Position numbers and translations under genes: made by a program. From Flavobacterium lindanitolerans (GTDB taxonomy: Bacteria > Bacteroidota > Bacteroidia > Flavobacteriales > Flavobacteriaceae): a DNA stretch of 64,000 nt. The first letter of the stretch is position 1, and each line of letters opens with the position of its first letter. Location: NCBI RefSeq assembly GCF_002846575.1, contig NZ_PJND01000010.1, positions 62,001-126,000 of the forward strand. The letters run 5' to 3'. Shown piece after piece: positions 8,175 through 15,280 of the stretch. The notes beneath the pieces were generated by a model. That model made no database searches, was not told the DNA's origin, and saw nothing but the letters and a program-made list of their open reading frames with translations.

Positions 8175-8837
8175 ATGAAAAAATCCATTTACTTTCTTCT
8201 ATCAGTATTACTTTTAAATAGCTGCAATAAACAAGAAACGGCAAAAACAGAAATAGACGCGCCTGACTTTGAAGGAAGTGTTGAATATCGATTAAAATTC
8301 ATTCCTAATCCCGGAAAAAACGTTGATACTCTAAAATTAAAAAAGGAATTTGGAGAAAAGAGTGTATTACTAATTAAGCAAGGAGCCATTAAACGAATCA
8401 ATGAATCGGAGCAGATGTCCTTACAACTCTATCTTCCAAAAGAAAACCGATTATACTTTACTAATAAAACTGAACCCGGAACCCTATTCTATTACCGATG
8501 TGATAAAACCGACAACAAAGACTTCACATCCAAAATTATTAAAAACGCAGCTATTATTGCAGGCTACAACTGTGACAAACTAATCTATACCGATGAATTT
8601 GGGCAAAAAATTGACTACTATTTTGCTCCCGAATTAAAGATGGATCCTAAATATACCAAAGACTATACTTTTCTGAATAAAAATAAAATAGCCGAAATAA
8701 TGAAATCTGTTTTCCTGAGACAGGATTTTAAAATAGACGAATATACGTTAGTCACAGAAGCCGTTAAAGTAGAAAAAATGAAAATTGATGATAAGGAGTT
8801 TGATAAGCCTAAATATGAAATGATAAGAGAAAAATAA
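8175..8837 (+). CDS. Putative lipoprotein (possibly GLPGLI/DUF4412-like)
   Basis: 220 aa, lipobox LNSC with Cys17. The mature part has a layout often seen in Bacteroidota GLPGLI/DUF4412-type proteins: an opening FEGSVEYRLKF strand, a middle AAIIAGYNCDKLIYTDE segment and YYFAPEL. Family placement is tentative. Function unknown; probably anchored in an outer or inner membrane leaflet facing the periplasm. A strong terminator follows 4 bases after the stop. Confidence 0.65.
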   Translation: MKKSIYFLLSVLLLNSCNKQETAKTEIDAPDFEGSVEYRLKFIPNPGKNVDTLKLKKEFGEKSVLLIKQGAIKRINESEQMSLQLYLPKENRLYFTNKTEPGTLFYYRCDKTDNKDFTSKIIKNAAIIAGYNCDKLIYTDEFGQKIDYYFAPELKMDPKYTKDYTFLNKNKIAEIMKSVFLRQDFKIDEYTLVTEAVKVEKMKIDDKEFDKPKYEMIREK

Positions 8838-8841
8838 TTTT

Positions 8842-8872
8842 AAAACCGCTTTAAGGCGGTTTTTGTTTTTTT
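8842..8872 (+). terminator. Rho-independent terminator
   Basis: Stem AAAACCGC (8842-8849) pairs with GCGGTTTT (8856-8863) around TTTAAG, followed by TGTTTTTTT. It ends the lipoprotein gene. Nearly the same hairpin recurs at 11481-11508. Confidence 0.88.
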
Positions 8873-8955
8873 ATTATTTGACAAAACAGTTTGTCGTTAA
8901 AATGTGCCTTTTATCAAATTTTTAGTAAGAATTTACTTTGAACATAATATTTTAA

Positions 8956-8963
8956 TATATTTG
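8956..8963 (+). promoter_or_regulatory. -7 box TATATTTG of the Mrr-like gene
   Basis: A TAnnTTTG match 27 bases before the ATG at 8991, with TTTG at 8937-8940 as a possible, rather close -33. It is part of a block (8927-8973) duplicated from or shared with 5936-5984. Confidence 0.5.
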
Positions 8964-8990
8964 ATTTCAAACGCTTCAATAATTCATATT

Positions 8991-9755
8991 ATGAAAATCA
9001 AATCAATTACAGAAAGAACATTTTATTCAAGAAACATTCAAAAGCATGAAATGGCAAGTATGTTAGGTAAAGAAGAAAAATGGTTTGAAGAAAGTGACAA
9101 TAATCTCTTGGCAACAATTATAAGGGATAAAGTTGATAATGATTGGGCTTATATGATTTTAGCCAAAGAAAGGAATGATGAATATCGTGCTGTTGAAGTT
9201 GATGTTTCTTTTCAAACTATGGAAGTAGCAGAAAATCAATTAATGATAAAATTAAATAAATTGATTACTAGTGGCGAGTACAAGGAAGAATTATATTCTG
9301 ATAATGAAACTTCAGAAACAAGCTCTAGTTTAATAATCACTGACATTAATGAAGAAGTAAAAAAATATTTAAAAAAGCATCCTGAAAAGCTACATGATCT
9401 TAGCCCACGAAAATTTGAAGAATTGGTCGCAAGTATTTTAGAAGATATGGGGCTAGATGTAACTTTAACAAAAGAGACAAGAGATGGAGGAAGTGACATT
9501 ATTGCAAGAGTAAAAAATTCAATTGCCAGTTTTTTAATATTAGTAGAGTGTAAAAAATATTCTCCTGAACATAAAGTAAATGTTGGTATAATAAGAGAAG
9601 TGGCTGGAGTGCATAGCTTAAAAGAACCTTCAAAAAGTATTATTGTAACTACAAGTACCTTCACGAAAGACGCAATTAAAGAAGCTGCATTACATAAAGA
9701 GAAAATAGAATTAAAGGATTATTATAATTTAAAAGACTGGTTAAATACATACTAA
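8991..9755 (+). CDS. Mrr-type restriction endonuclease-like protein
   Basis: 254 aa. The N-terminal 120 residues are an unrecognised charged domain. The C-terminal 115 residues are a Mrr/restriction-endonuclease-like (PD-(D/E)xK) domain: DLSPRKFEELVASIL (Glu144), TRDGGSDIIA (Asp169) and ILVECKKYS (Glu186-x-Lys188), all catalytic positions being present. Mrr enzymes cut modified or foreign DNA in the cytoplasm. The start at 8991 is preferred to an in-frame codon at 8904, which lies upstream of the promoter box. Base composition is more AT-rich than in the flanking conserved genes. It heads an accessory cassette with DUF262 and HEPN genes. Confidence 0.85.
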   Translation: MKIKSITERTFYSRNIQKHEMASMLGKEEKWFEESDNNLLATIIRDKVDNDWAYMILAKERNDEYRAVEVDVSFQTMEVAENQLMIKLNKLITSGEYKEELYSDNETSETSSSLIITDINEEVKKYLKKHPEKLHDLSPRKFEELVASILEDMGLDVTLTKETRDGGSDIIARVKNSIASFLILVECKKYSPEHKVNVGIIREVAGVHSLKEPSKSIIVTTSTFTKDAIKEAALHKEKIELKDYYNLKDWLNTY

Positions 9756-9788
9756 TTGGCGAGGGATACCTATCAAAAATTTAAGTAA

Positions 9789-9796
9789 TAATTTTG
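9789..9796 (+). promoter_or_regulatory. -7 box TAATTTTG before the DUF262 gene
   Basis: A TAnnTTTG match 65 bases before the ATG at 9862, in the 106-base gap after the Mrr-like gene. No clear -33 box. Confidence 0.35.
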
Positions 9797-9861
9797 GGTT
9801 ATCTCCTATTATCATAAATTTTCGAGCTTACACAATTACTCAAACAAATTATTTAAAAATT

Positions 9862-10998
9862 ATGCAAGAAGAAGAATTAGAATTATCAAATATTGAACAA
9901 GTTGATTCAAGTGAACAAGACTATGAAAATGATGATCTATTTAATATAACTTCATGGGGAGCTGATATGTCATTTAGAGAATTAATTAATATGTATGACG
10001 ATGATGAACTTTTAAAACCTGAATTACAAAGAAAATATGTTTGGGAAAAAGTTGAAGCGAGTAGATTTATAGAATCTATTCTATTAGGCCTTCCCATCCC
10101 ATCAATTTTTTTGGCAAATACACCTGAAAATAATAAATTAATTATTGACGGCTATCAAAGAATAATGACCGTATATGATTATGTTAAAAAAGGTATCTTC
10201 TCAAAAGACGGAAAAACATTTAAACTTACCAATAACGAAAAGATAAATTATCGATGGAGAGGAAAATCATTTAACGAACTTGATGAATTCGATCAAAAAA
10301 AAATAAGGCAAACTACTATCCATGCAATAATTTTTGAGCAAAAACATCCGAAAGATAGTGATTCAAGTCTTTTTCAAATTTTTGAAAGAATAAATACGAG
10401 TGGAAAAATATTAAAACCTCAAGAAATAAGAAATTGTGTTTATCAAGGTAAATTAAATTCATTATTATTTGAGTTAAATACGAATGAAACTTGGAGAAAT
10501 TTATTTGGTTCGGATATTGAAGACTCAAGAATGAACGATTTAGAATTTATTTTGCGATTTTTTGCTCTTTCTGATGAAGATATTAAATCAAAAAGTGAAG
10601 GTCAAATTTCATTAAAATTATTTTTAAATAATTTTATGGGTAAAAAATCAAACAACAGTAAAGTTTTTGTTGAAACAAAAAGACATGAATTTGAAACAAC
10701 AATGAGTTTTATATATTCACATATTGGCTCAAATGCTTTTAGAAACCTAAATGCTGAAAATAATTATCAAACAAGATTCCATCCCACAATTTTCGACTCT
10801 ATTTCAATTGCAACCAATTATGCAATAAATATAAAAAAAAGTAAAGTAAATGTGGAAATTTTGAAGCAACAACATAAAAAGTTATTGCTACACCCTGATT
10901 TTAAAATTTATACGTCTACAAGAACTACAAATATTGAGCATATTAATGGCAGAATAAATTTAGCCTGTCAAATTTTATTTGGTATTAACTATGAATAA
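9862..10998 (+). CDS. DUF262 domain protein (ParB/GmrSD-like NTPase-type fold)
   Basis: 378 aa. An acidic N-terminal leader (about 1-30) precedes a DUF262 domain: ELQRKYVW (54-61), FIESILLGLPIPSIFL (69-84) and IIDGYQR (94-100; family usually DGQQR), then FQIFERINTSGKILKPQEIR. DUF262 is the N-terminal domain of the type IV restriction system GmrSD and of many phage-defence proteins; it belongs to the ParB-like nucleotidase superfamily. A DUF1524 HNH nuclease half, found in GmrSD, is absent: the gene ends after the first region and overlaps a HEPN gene by 8 bases. The helper is therefore probably the HEPN protein. Strongly AT-rich. Confidence 0.88.
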   Translation: MQEEELELSNIEQVDSSEQDYENDDLFNITSWGADMSFRELINMYDDDELLKPELQRKYVWEKVEASRFIESILLGLPIPSIFLANTPENNKLIIDGYQRIMTVYDYVKKGIFSKDGKTFKLTNNEKINYRWRGKSFNELDEFDQKKIRQTTIHAIIFEQKHPKDSDSSLFQIFERINTSGKILKPQEIRNCVYQGKLNSLLFELNTNETWRNLFGSDIEDSRMNDLEFILRFFALSDEDIKSKSEGQISLKLFLNNFMGKKSNNSKVFVETKRHEFETTMSFIYSHIGSNAFRNLNAENNYQTRFHPTIFDSISIATNYAINIKKSKVNVEILKQQHKKLLLHPDFKIYTSTRTTNIEHINGRINLACQILFGINYE

Positions 10999-11482
10999 TC
11001 AGACGGCACAAATATTAGCTAACGAGTGCGATGACGATTTAGCTAGAATCGAAAAAATAATAGATGTTTTAACCAATACAAATCCAGCAGTTCCGTTTTT
11101 AACAAAATACTCTATTATTAAAGCTTGCGGGACATTAGAACAGTGTTTCAAAATTATAATATCAGATTTTTGCACCCATAATCAAAATTCTCAAACAAAG
11201 AAATTTATAGACATCACATTTAGAGAAAGTTCTATAAACCCAAATATAGATAATATACATAAATCTCTATCAAGATTTGACTCAACGTGGAATAATACAT
11301 TTAAAAATTTATTAAGAGCAGATCCAAACATTCATCGAATTAAATCCTCAATATCTTCTTTAAATAACGCAAGAAACCAATTCGCTCATGGAGGAAATCC
11401 AGGAGTAACATTTAATGATGTGAAAGATTATTTTGATGATGCAAAAATAATAATTGACTACATCGATCAGTCAGTTAAATAA
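10991..11482 (+). CDS. HEPN-domain protein, putative RNase effector
   Basis: 163 aa, all-helical, with the HEPN catalytic motif Rx4H at residues 128-133 (ARNQFAHGG), as in RiboL-PSP-type and MAE_28990-type HEPN domains. HEPN proteins of this kind are metal-independent RNases acting as toxins or abortive-infection effectors. The ATG at 10991 overlaps the DUF262 stop by 8 bases, indicating translational coupling; a TTG at 10979 in the same frame is less likely. It ends right at a strong terminator. The pairing of DUF262 and HEPN suggests a sensor/effector couple (inference). Confidence 0.82.
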   Translation: MNNQTAQILANECDDDLARIEKIIDVLTNTNPAVPFLTKYSIIKACGTLEQCFKIIISDFCTHNQNSQTKKFIDITFRESSINPNIDNIHKSLSRFDSTWNNTFKNLLRADPNIHRIKSSISSLNNARNQFAHGGNPGVTFNDVKDYFDDAKIIIDYIDQSVK

Positions 11483-11508
11483 AAAAACCGCTTCCCAGCG
11501 GTTTTTTT
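11481..11508. terminator. Bidirectional terminator between HEPN gene and 90-aa gene
   Basis: A perfect 12-base stem (11481-11492 with 11497-11508), AAAAAAACCGCT and its complement around TCCC, with A/T runs on both sides. It serves the plus HEPN gene and overlaps the end of the minus gene at 11507. Confidence 0.9.
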
Positions 11509-11779
11509 ATATTTCCTCAACTCCTTCCCACAAACACTTCACACCAAAAAGCGCGCGCTTTTCGTCAGCATTTATAGAAATATCAGAATGATATAAAGCC
11601 ATATCATGTACCAATTTTAACGACTTCGACAATTCCGAAGCGCCATAAAACAAAACAAATTCAATAAATTCAGATTGAGACGGTGTAAGCCACACCTTTA
11701 CCTTTGATACGTTTCGTGTATTACCCGCTGTGTCGGCTGAAGGATTCAGCTCGTCACCTTGACTTTTAAACGTTTGCAT
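11507..11779 (-). CDS. 90-aa protein of unknown function with structured RNA leader
   Basis: I do not recognise this protein. It is soluble, with a polar N-terminal third (QGDELNPSADTAGNTRN) and a helical rest (SEFIEFVLFYGASELSKSLKLVHDMAL), ending CLWEGVEEI. Support for it being real: a terminator immediately downstream, and a leader of about 160 bases with a promoter-like box and a branched RNA element. Codons 1-4 (ATGCAAACG plus TTT) are complementary to one arm of that RNA. It sits between the AT-rich defence-like cassette and a conserved FAD enzyme. Confidence 0.55.
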   Translation of the reverse strand: MQTFKSQGDELNPSADTAGNTRNVSKVKVWLTPSQSEFIEFVLFYGASELSKSLKLVHDMALYHSDISINADEKRALFGVKCLWEGVEEI

Positions 11780-11801
11780 ACTGTATGGATTATAAATTGA
11801 T

Positions 11802-11880
11802 AAAAAAAAGAGAGGTCACCGCAAACGTTATTGAATGTTATTTCAATAAGTCTCGGGACTTTCACCCGTTTGCCTCTCCC
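11802..11880 (-). ncRNA. Branched structured RNA with U-tract (candidate attenuator or sRNA)
   Basis: Read on minus. Outer stem GAGAGG (11878-11873) with CCTCTC (11815-11810); next stem CAAACG (11872-11867) with CGTTTG (11827-11822). Inside are two hairpins: AAGTC-CCGA-GACTT (11861-11848), and ATTGAA (11847-11842) with TTCAAT (11835-11830) around ATAACA; the latter can extend by two pairs at the cost of the first. The outer stem is followed by eight U residues, so the element looks like a rho-independent terminator with a folded top, 22 bases before the ATG at 11779. It matches no riboswitch or tRNA I know. Confidence 0.5.
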
Positions 11881-11943
11881 AAGGTACATTTCAAGTTGAA
11901 TTTGATGAAATAACATAAAAAAAATAAAATAACGTTTGCATTA

Positions 11944-11951
11944 CAAACATA
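11944..11951 (-). promoter_or_regulatory. -7 box TATGTTTG for the RNA/90-aa transcript
   Basis: TAnnTTTG on minus. A transcript starting a few bases on would begin near 11939 with GCAAACGTTATT, which is fully complementary to the inner 3' arm of the structured RNA (11832-11821). Confidence 0.4.
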
Positions 11952-12024
11952 CATCTTATTTAAACACATAGCCGTTTGTAATCATTTATATACGGATAAT
12001 TACAAAACAATATCATCTATTAAT

Positions 12025-13593
12025 TTAAGAAGCCATAACTCCCAAACTCCCACCAATCTTCAAAGCACATTTTTCTCCATCAATTGCTGCCGAAATAATT
12101 CCTCCGGCATAACCTGCACCTTCTCCACACGGATAGAGCCCTTTGATTTGCACATGTTCTAACGAAAAGTTATCTCTTGGAATACGCACCGGCGAGGATG
12201 TTCTTGATTCCGGTGCATGCAAAATAGCTTCGTTGGTCATATAACCCCGCATGGATTTGCCAAACTGCACAAATCCTTCACGCATAATCTGCGTTAAAAA
12301 GCCCGGAAAAACCTGTCCCAATTCTACCGGAGTGGTTCCCGGAACATAGGATGTTTTTGGAATATCGGCAGAAACCTTGCTTTGCGTAAAATCAACCATA
12401 CGTTGTGCCGGAACCCGTTGGGTTTCGCCCGCCAAATGCCAGGCACGCTGTTCGATGCTTTTTTGGAATTCCATTCCGGCCAAAGCACCAAATTTGGCAA
12501 ACGGTTTAAAATCTTCCAGTTTTAGTTCGACTACAATTCCTGAATTGGCTGTTTCCTGGTCGCGTTTGGATGGCGACCAACCATTCGTCACTACTTCACC
12601 CGGACTTGTAGCACAAGGCGCAATCACGCCACCCGGACACATACAAAACGAATACATTCCCCTGCCGTTCACCTGTTTTACGATAGAGTATGGCGCTGGC
12701 GGAAGATAATCACCACGGAAATCGCAACTGTACTGTATGCTGTCAATCAACGTTTGCGGGTGTTCCGCACGTACGCCCAAGGCAAAAGGCTTGGCCTCGA
12801 TAAAAATTTTCTTTCGGTCAAGCAGTTCAAAAATATCCCTTGCCGAATGGCCTGTAGCCAATATGATTTTTGAAGCTTTTATAATGTCGCCCTTTTGGGT
12901 TTCTACTCCTTCTACTTCGTTGTTTTTTACTAAAATATCGGTCACGCGAGTGTCAAACAAAACGACACCGCCAAACTCGATAATCTTTTCGCGCATGGCC
13001 TTGATGATTTTCGGCAGCTTGTTGGTCCCGATATGCGGATGCGCTTCTACCAGAATTTCTTCCGAAGCTCCAAAGCCTACGAACAATTCCAAAATACGGT
13101 CTACATCGCCACGTTTTTTAGAACGCGTATATAATTTACCGTCAGAATAAGTTCCGGCTCCGCCTTCGCCATAACAATAGTTAGAATCTTCGTTTACAAT
13201 ATGGTCTCTGTTGATGGCTTTCAAATCACGGCGTCTTTCCTGCACGTCTTTGCCACGTTCCAATACAATAGGTTTTAGTCCCAATTCAATCAATTGCAAG
13301 GCCGCAAAAAGCCCCGCAGGTCCTGCTCCAATAACAATTACTTCCTGCTTGCCGGACACATCTTTATACTCCGGAAGGGCAATTTTGGTTTCCTGAAAAT
13401 CTTCTTTCCAATAGGCCTGAATCTTCAGATTAATTTTGATGGCTTTTTGCCGGGCGTCAATAGAACGTTTCAATATGGCAATATGTCTGATTTCGGCAGG
13501 ATTTACCTGCATCAGCCTGGCAACATGGTCGGTCAATAATTGTGAATTGGCAGCCACTTCGGGCGCTACTTGTATTTGAAATTCTCTTGGCAT
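12025..13593 (-). CDS. NAD(P)/FAD-dependent oxidoreductase (COG2509-type)
   Basis: 522 aa. An N-terminal region of about 80 residues with basic and beta segments precedes the dinucleotide-binding motif VIVIGAGPAGL (86-95) and LERGKDVQERRRD. Further features are the glycine-rich YCYGEGGAGTYSDGKL, a second FAD contact KIILATGHSARDIF, MCPGGVI and the C-terminal YPCGEGAGYAGGI. This is the uncharacterised FAD-dependent dehydrogenase family; the substrate is unknown. Its ATG follows a -7 box by only 4 bases, implying a leaderless or nearly leaderless mRNA. Confidence 0.9.
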   Translation of the reverse strand: MPREFQIQVAPEVAANSQLLTDHVARLMQVNPAEIRHIAILKRSIDARQKAIKINLKIQAYWKEDFQETKIALPEYKDVSGKQEVIVIGAGPAGLFAALQLIELGLKPIVLERGKDVQERRRDLKAINRDHIVNEDSNYCYGEGGAGTYSDGKLYTRSKKRGDVDRILELFVGFGASEEILVEAHPHIGTNKLPKIIKAMREKIIEFGGVVLFDTRVTDILVKNNEVEGVETQKGDIIKASKIILATGHSARDIFELLDRKKIFIEAKPFALGVRAEHPQTLIDSIQYSCDFRGDYLPPAPYSIVKQVNGRGMYSFCMCPGGVIAPCATSPGEVVTNGWSPSKRDQETANSGIVVELKLEDFKPFAKFGALAGMEFQKSIEQRAWHLAGETQRVPAQRMVDFTQSKVSADIPKTSYVPGTTPVELGQVFPGFLTQIMREGFVQFGKSMRGYMTNEAILHAPESRTSSPVRIPRDNFSLEHVQIKGLYPCGEGAGYAGGIISAAIDGEKCALKIGGSLGVMAS

Positions 13594-13597
13594 GGGA

Positions 13598-13605
13598 CAA
13601 AGGTA
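13598..13605 (-). promoter_or_regulatory. -7 box TACCTTTG directly before the ATG at 13593
   Basis: TAnnTTTG on minus with only TCCC between its last base and the start codon. If used, transcription would begin at or near the A of ATG. Confidence 0.45.
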
Positions 13606-13666
13606 GAAAAAGGATTATTTTTTACCATAATTTAATGGTTTTTCATAAATCAGAGATTGTAAAATA

Positions 13667-13696
13667 AAAAAGGTTCAGCTTTCGCCAAACCTTTTT
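13667..13696 (-). terminator. Terminator of the T9SS cargo gene
   Basis: AAAAAGGTT (minus 13696-13688) pairs with AACCTTTTT (13675-13667) around a 12-base loop, followed by TATTTT on minus; 20 bases after the stop at 13717. Confidence 0.75.
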
Positions 13697-13716
13697 ATAA
13701 AAACTAAAATATAATT

Positions 13717-15249
13717 TTATTTCTTGATAAACTTGTAGTTCATCACCTGATTACCTACTTCCATTTTCACGAAATACATTCCTGTTTGCAGTTCAGAAAC
13801 TGGAATAGAAGTCGTACTTGCAGCATTTGGAACCTGTTTTACCAACATTCCGTTAATGGAGTATATCGCAATGTTTGAAATCACTTCGTTGGTTCTGTTA
13901 TCAATGTTTAAAAGATTTGAAGCCGGGTTTGGATATAATGAAATCAAGTTGTTAAGAGCATGTTCGTTAACACCCAAAGCCACTGCCCTCTCTAAGAAGT
14001 CAGGCAGACCGTTATTGTTAGTATCATCGTCGGCCGGGTTATTGTTTCTGTTATAATCCTCATTGATTGTCAGGACACCATCACCGTCATCATCATTATC
14101 TAAATAGTTTGGAATACCGTCATTATCTGTATCTAAAGCAGAATTGGCAGCATCTGAATTTCTTCCCGAAGTAAATACATATTCAAAAGAAGTCAGCACC
14201 ATATCACCATCATCATCATTGTCAAGGAAGTTTGGAATACCGTCACCATCCGTATCATCATTTTCAAGATTTCCGTCACCATTCAGGTCTTCAGAAGCTG
14301 TTGCTACTGTATCCAAATCATAATCCACATTACAATTAATGGCTCTAAGAATTATTTTTGTAATCTGTCCATTATTTTCAGCGTAAATAGTTTGATCAGG
14401 ATAGAGATTGCTGTAAGTTAACATTATCGGACTAACTTGATTATACAAATCTGCTAAAGTTTCATAAAACTCCATATTAGGAGCCGCTAAATCATCTTTA
14501 ACTACCTGAAGATTGAACGTTTCAAGACCGTCTGAGTTAGCGTCACATTTTGTGTATTTATACGTATTTACTTCTGACGGAAGGCTAAATCTCCAGCCTT
14601 CCTGAGTTGCTGACCATGAACCTGAGTTTCTTCCGGGAGGTGTCAATGCCATAGTTCCTGTTTCATTGACTATCCCTGTCACAGCCATTCCGTTATTCCA
14701 TGCAGTACAACTTGGCTTGCTTATGATCTGTACATCGATAGTGTTTAATGTTTCATAAAGTACTGCCTGAAATGTACTTTTCTGAGCTGAGCAAGGACCA
14801 TATTGAGGCTGGTTAATAAACATCAGAATGAATTTTCTGTAAGGGGCTGCACCTACGATTGAGTAGGAAATGGTTCCCGTTCCACCGCTATTATTCAAAT
14901 CGTGATAACAGGCCAGAATTGCGTTTTTAATTCCAAATCCTGCATTTGGGATTGGAGTTGTAATCTGCCACGGTCCGTTTTGATTGGCCAGATTTGTCCT
15001 AAAATCGATGTATCCGTTTGAAGATACAACTAATTGATTATAGGTGTTGCCATAAAAAGTAAAGTTAAACGGCAATGTTATGACCGGCGAATTACGGTCA
15101 TCCACATTAAATAATGGCGTTGGCGACACCAAAGTATAGGCCTGGTGTGGAATTGCTGACACCGTGTATTGTGCATTTCCTTTGGTTGAAAGGAAAAGCA
15201 AGGGAAGCAATACACCAAATAATTTCTTAGTTAAGTAGTTGTTTATCAT
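13717..15249 (-). CDS. T9SS-exported protein with calcium-binding repeats and type A sorting domain
   Basis: 510 aa. Signal peptide (MINNYLTKKLFGVLLPLLFLSTKGNAQ). Residues about 40-225 form a beta-rich domain containing LPFNFTFYGNTYNQLVVSSNGYIDF-type strands (given in part), as in nidogen-like/adhesin modules. Residues about 310-410 carry thrombospondin type 3-like Asp-rich motifs (DGDGIPNFLDNDDDGD repeated), which bind Ca2+. The last 75 residues are a type A T9SS sorting domain: SLYPNPASNLLNI, then IYSINGMLVKQV, then LQTGMYFVKM ending NYKFIKK. It is likely secreted and attached at the surface. Transcribed alone, with its own promoter and terminator. Confidence 0.92.
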   Translation of the reverse strand: MINNYLTKKLFGVLLPLLFLSTKGNAQYTVSAIPHQAYTLVSPTPLFNVDDRNSPVITLPFNFTFYGNTYNQLVVSSNGYIDFRTNLANQNGPWQITTPIPNAGFGIKNAILACYHDLNNSGGTGTISYSIVGAAPYRKFILMFINQPQYGPCSAQKSTFQAVLYETLNTIDVQIISKPSCTAWNNGMAVTGIVNETGTMALTPPGRNSGSWSATQEGWRFSLPSEVNTYKYTKCDANSDGLETFNLQVVKDDLAAPNMEFYETLADLYNQVSPIMLTYSNLYPDQTIYAENNGQITKIILRAINCNVDYDLDTVATASEDLNGDGNLENDDTDGDGIPNFLDNDDDGDMVLTSFEYVFTSGRNSDAANSALDTDNDGIPNYLDNDDDGDGVLTINEDYNRNNNPADDDTNNNGLPDFLERAVALGVNEHALNNLISLYPNPASNLLNIDNRTNEVISNIAIYSINGMLVKQVPNAASTTSIPVSELQTGMYFVKMEVGNQVMNYKFIKK

Positions 15250-15263
15250 ACGTTTGTTTTATT

Positions 15264-15271
15264 CAAATATA
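15264..15271 (-). promoter_or_regulatory. -7 box TATATTTG before the T9SS cargo gene
   Basis: TAnnTTTG on minus, 14 bases before the ATG at 15249; very short leader. Confidence 0.45.
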
Positions 15272-15280
15272 TAAAAAATA

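Noticed and set aside
8904..8990. N-terminal extension of the Mrr-like protein
   Set aside because: It includes the promoter box at 8956 and AT-rich leader-like codons; the ATG at 8991 suits better.
11802..11880. tRNA or known riboswitch (cobalamin, cyclic di-GMP, THF)
   Set aside because: Short motif similarities only (GGTGAAAGTCC, GGCAAAC); no T-loop, no B12 box, and no receptor motif in the right order.
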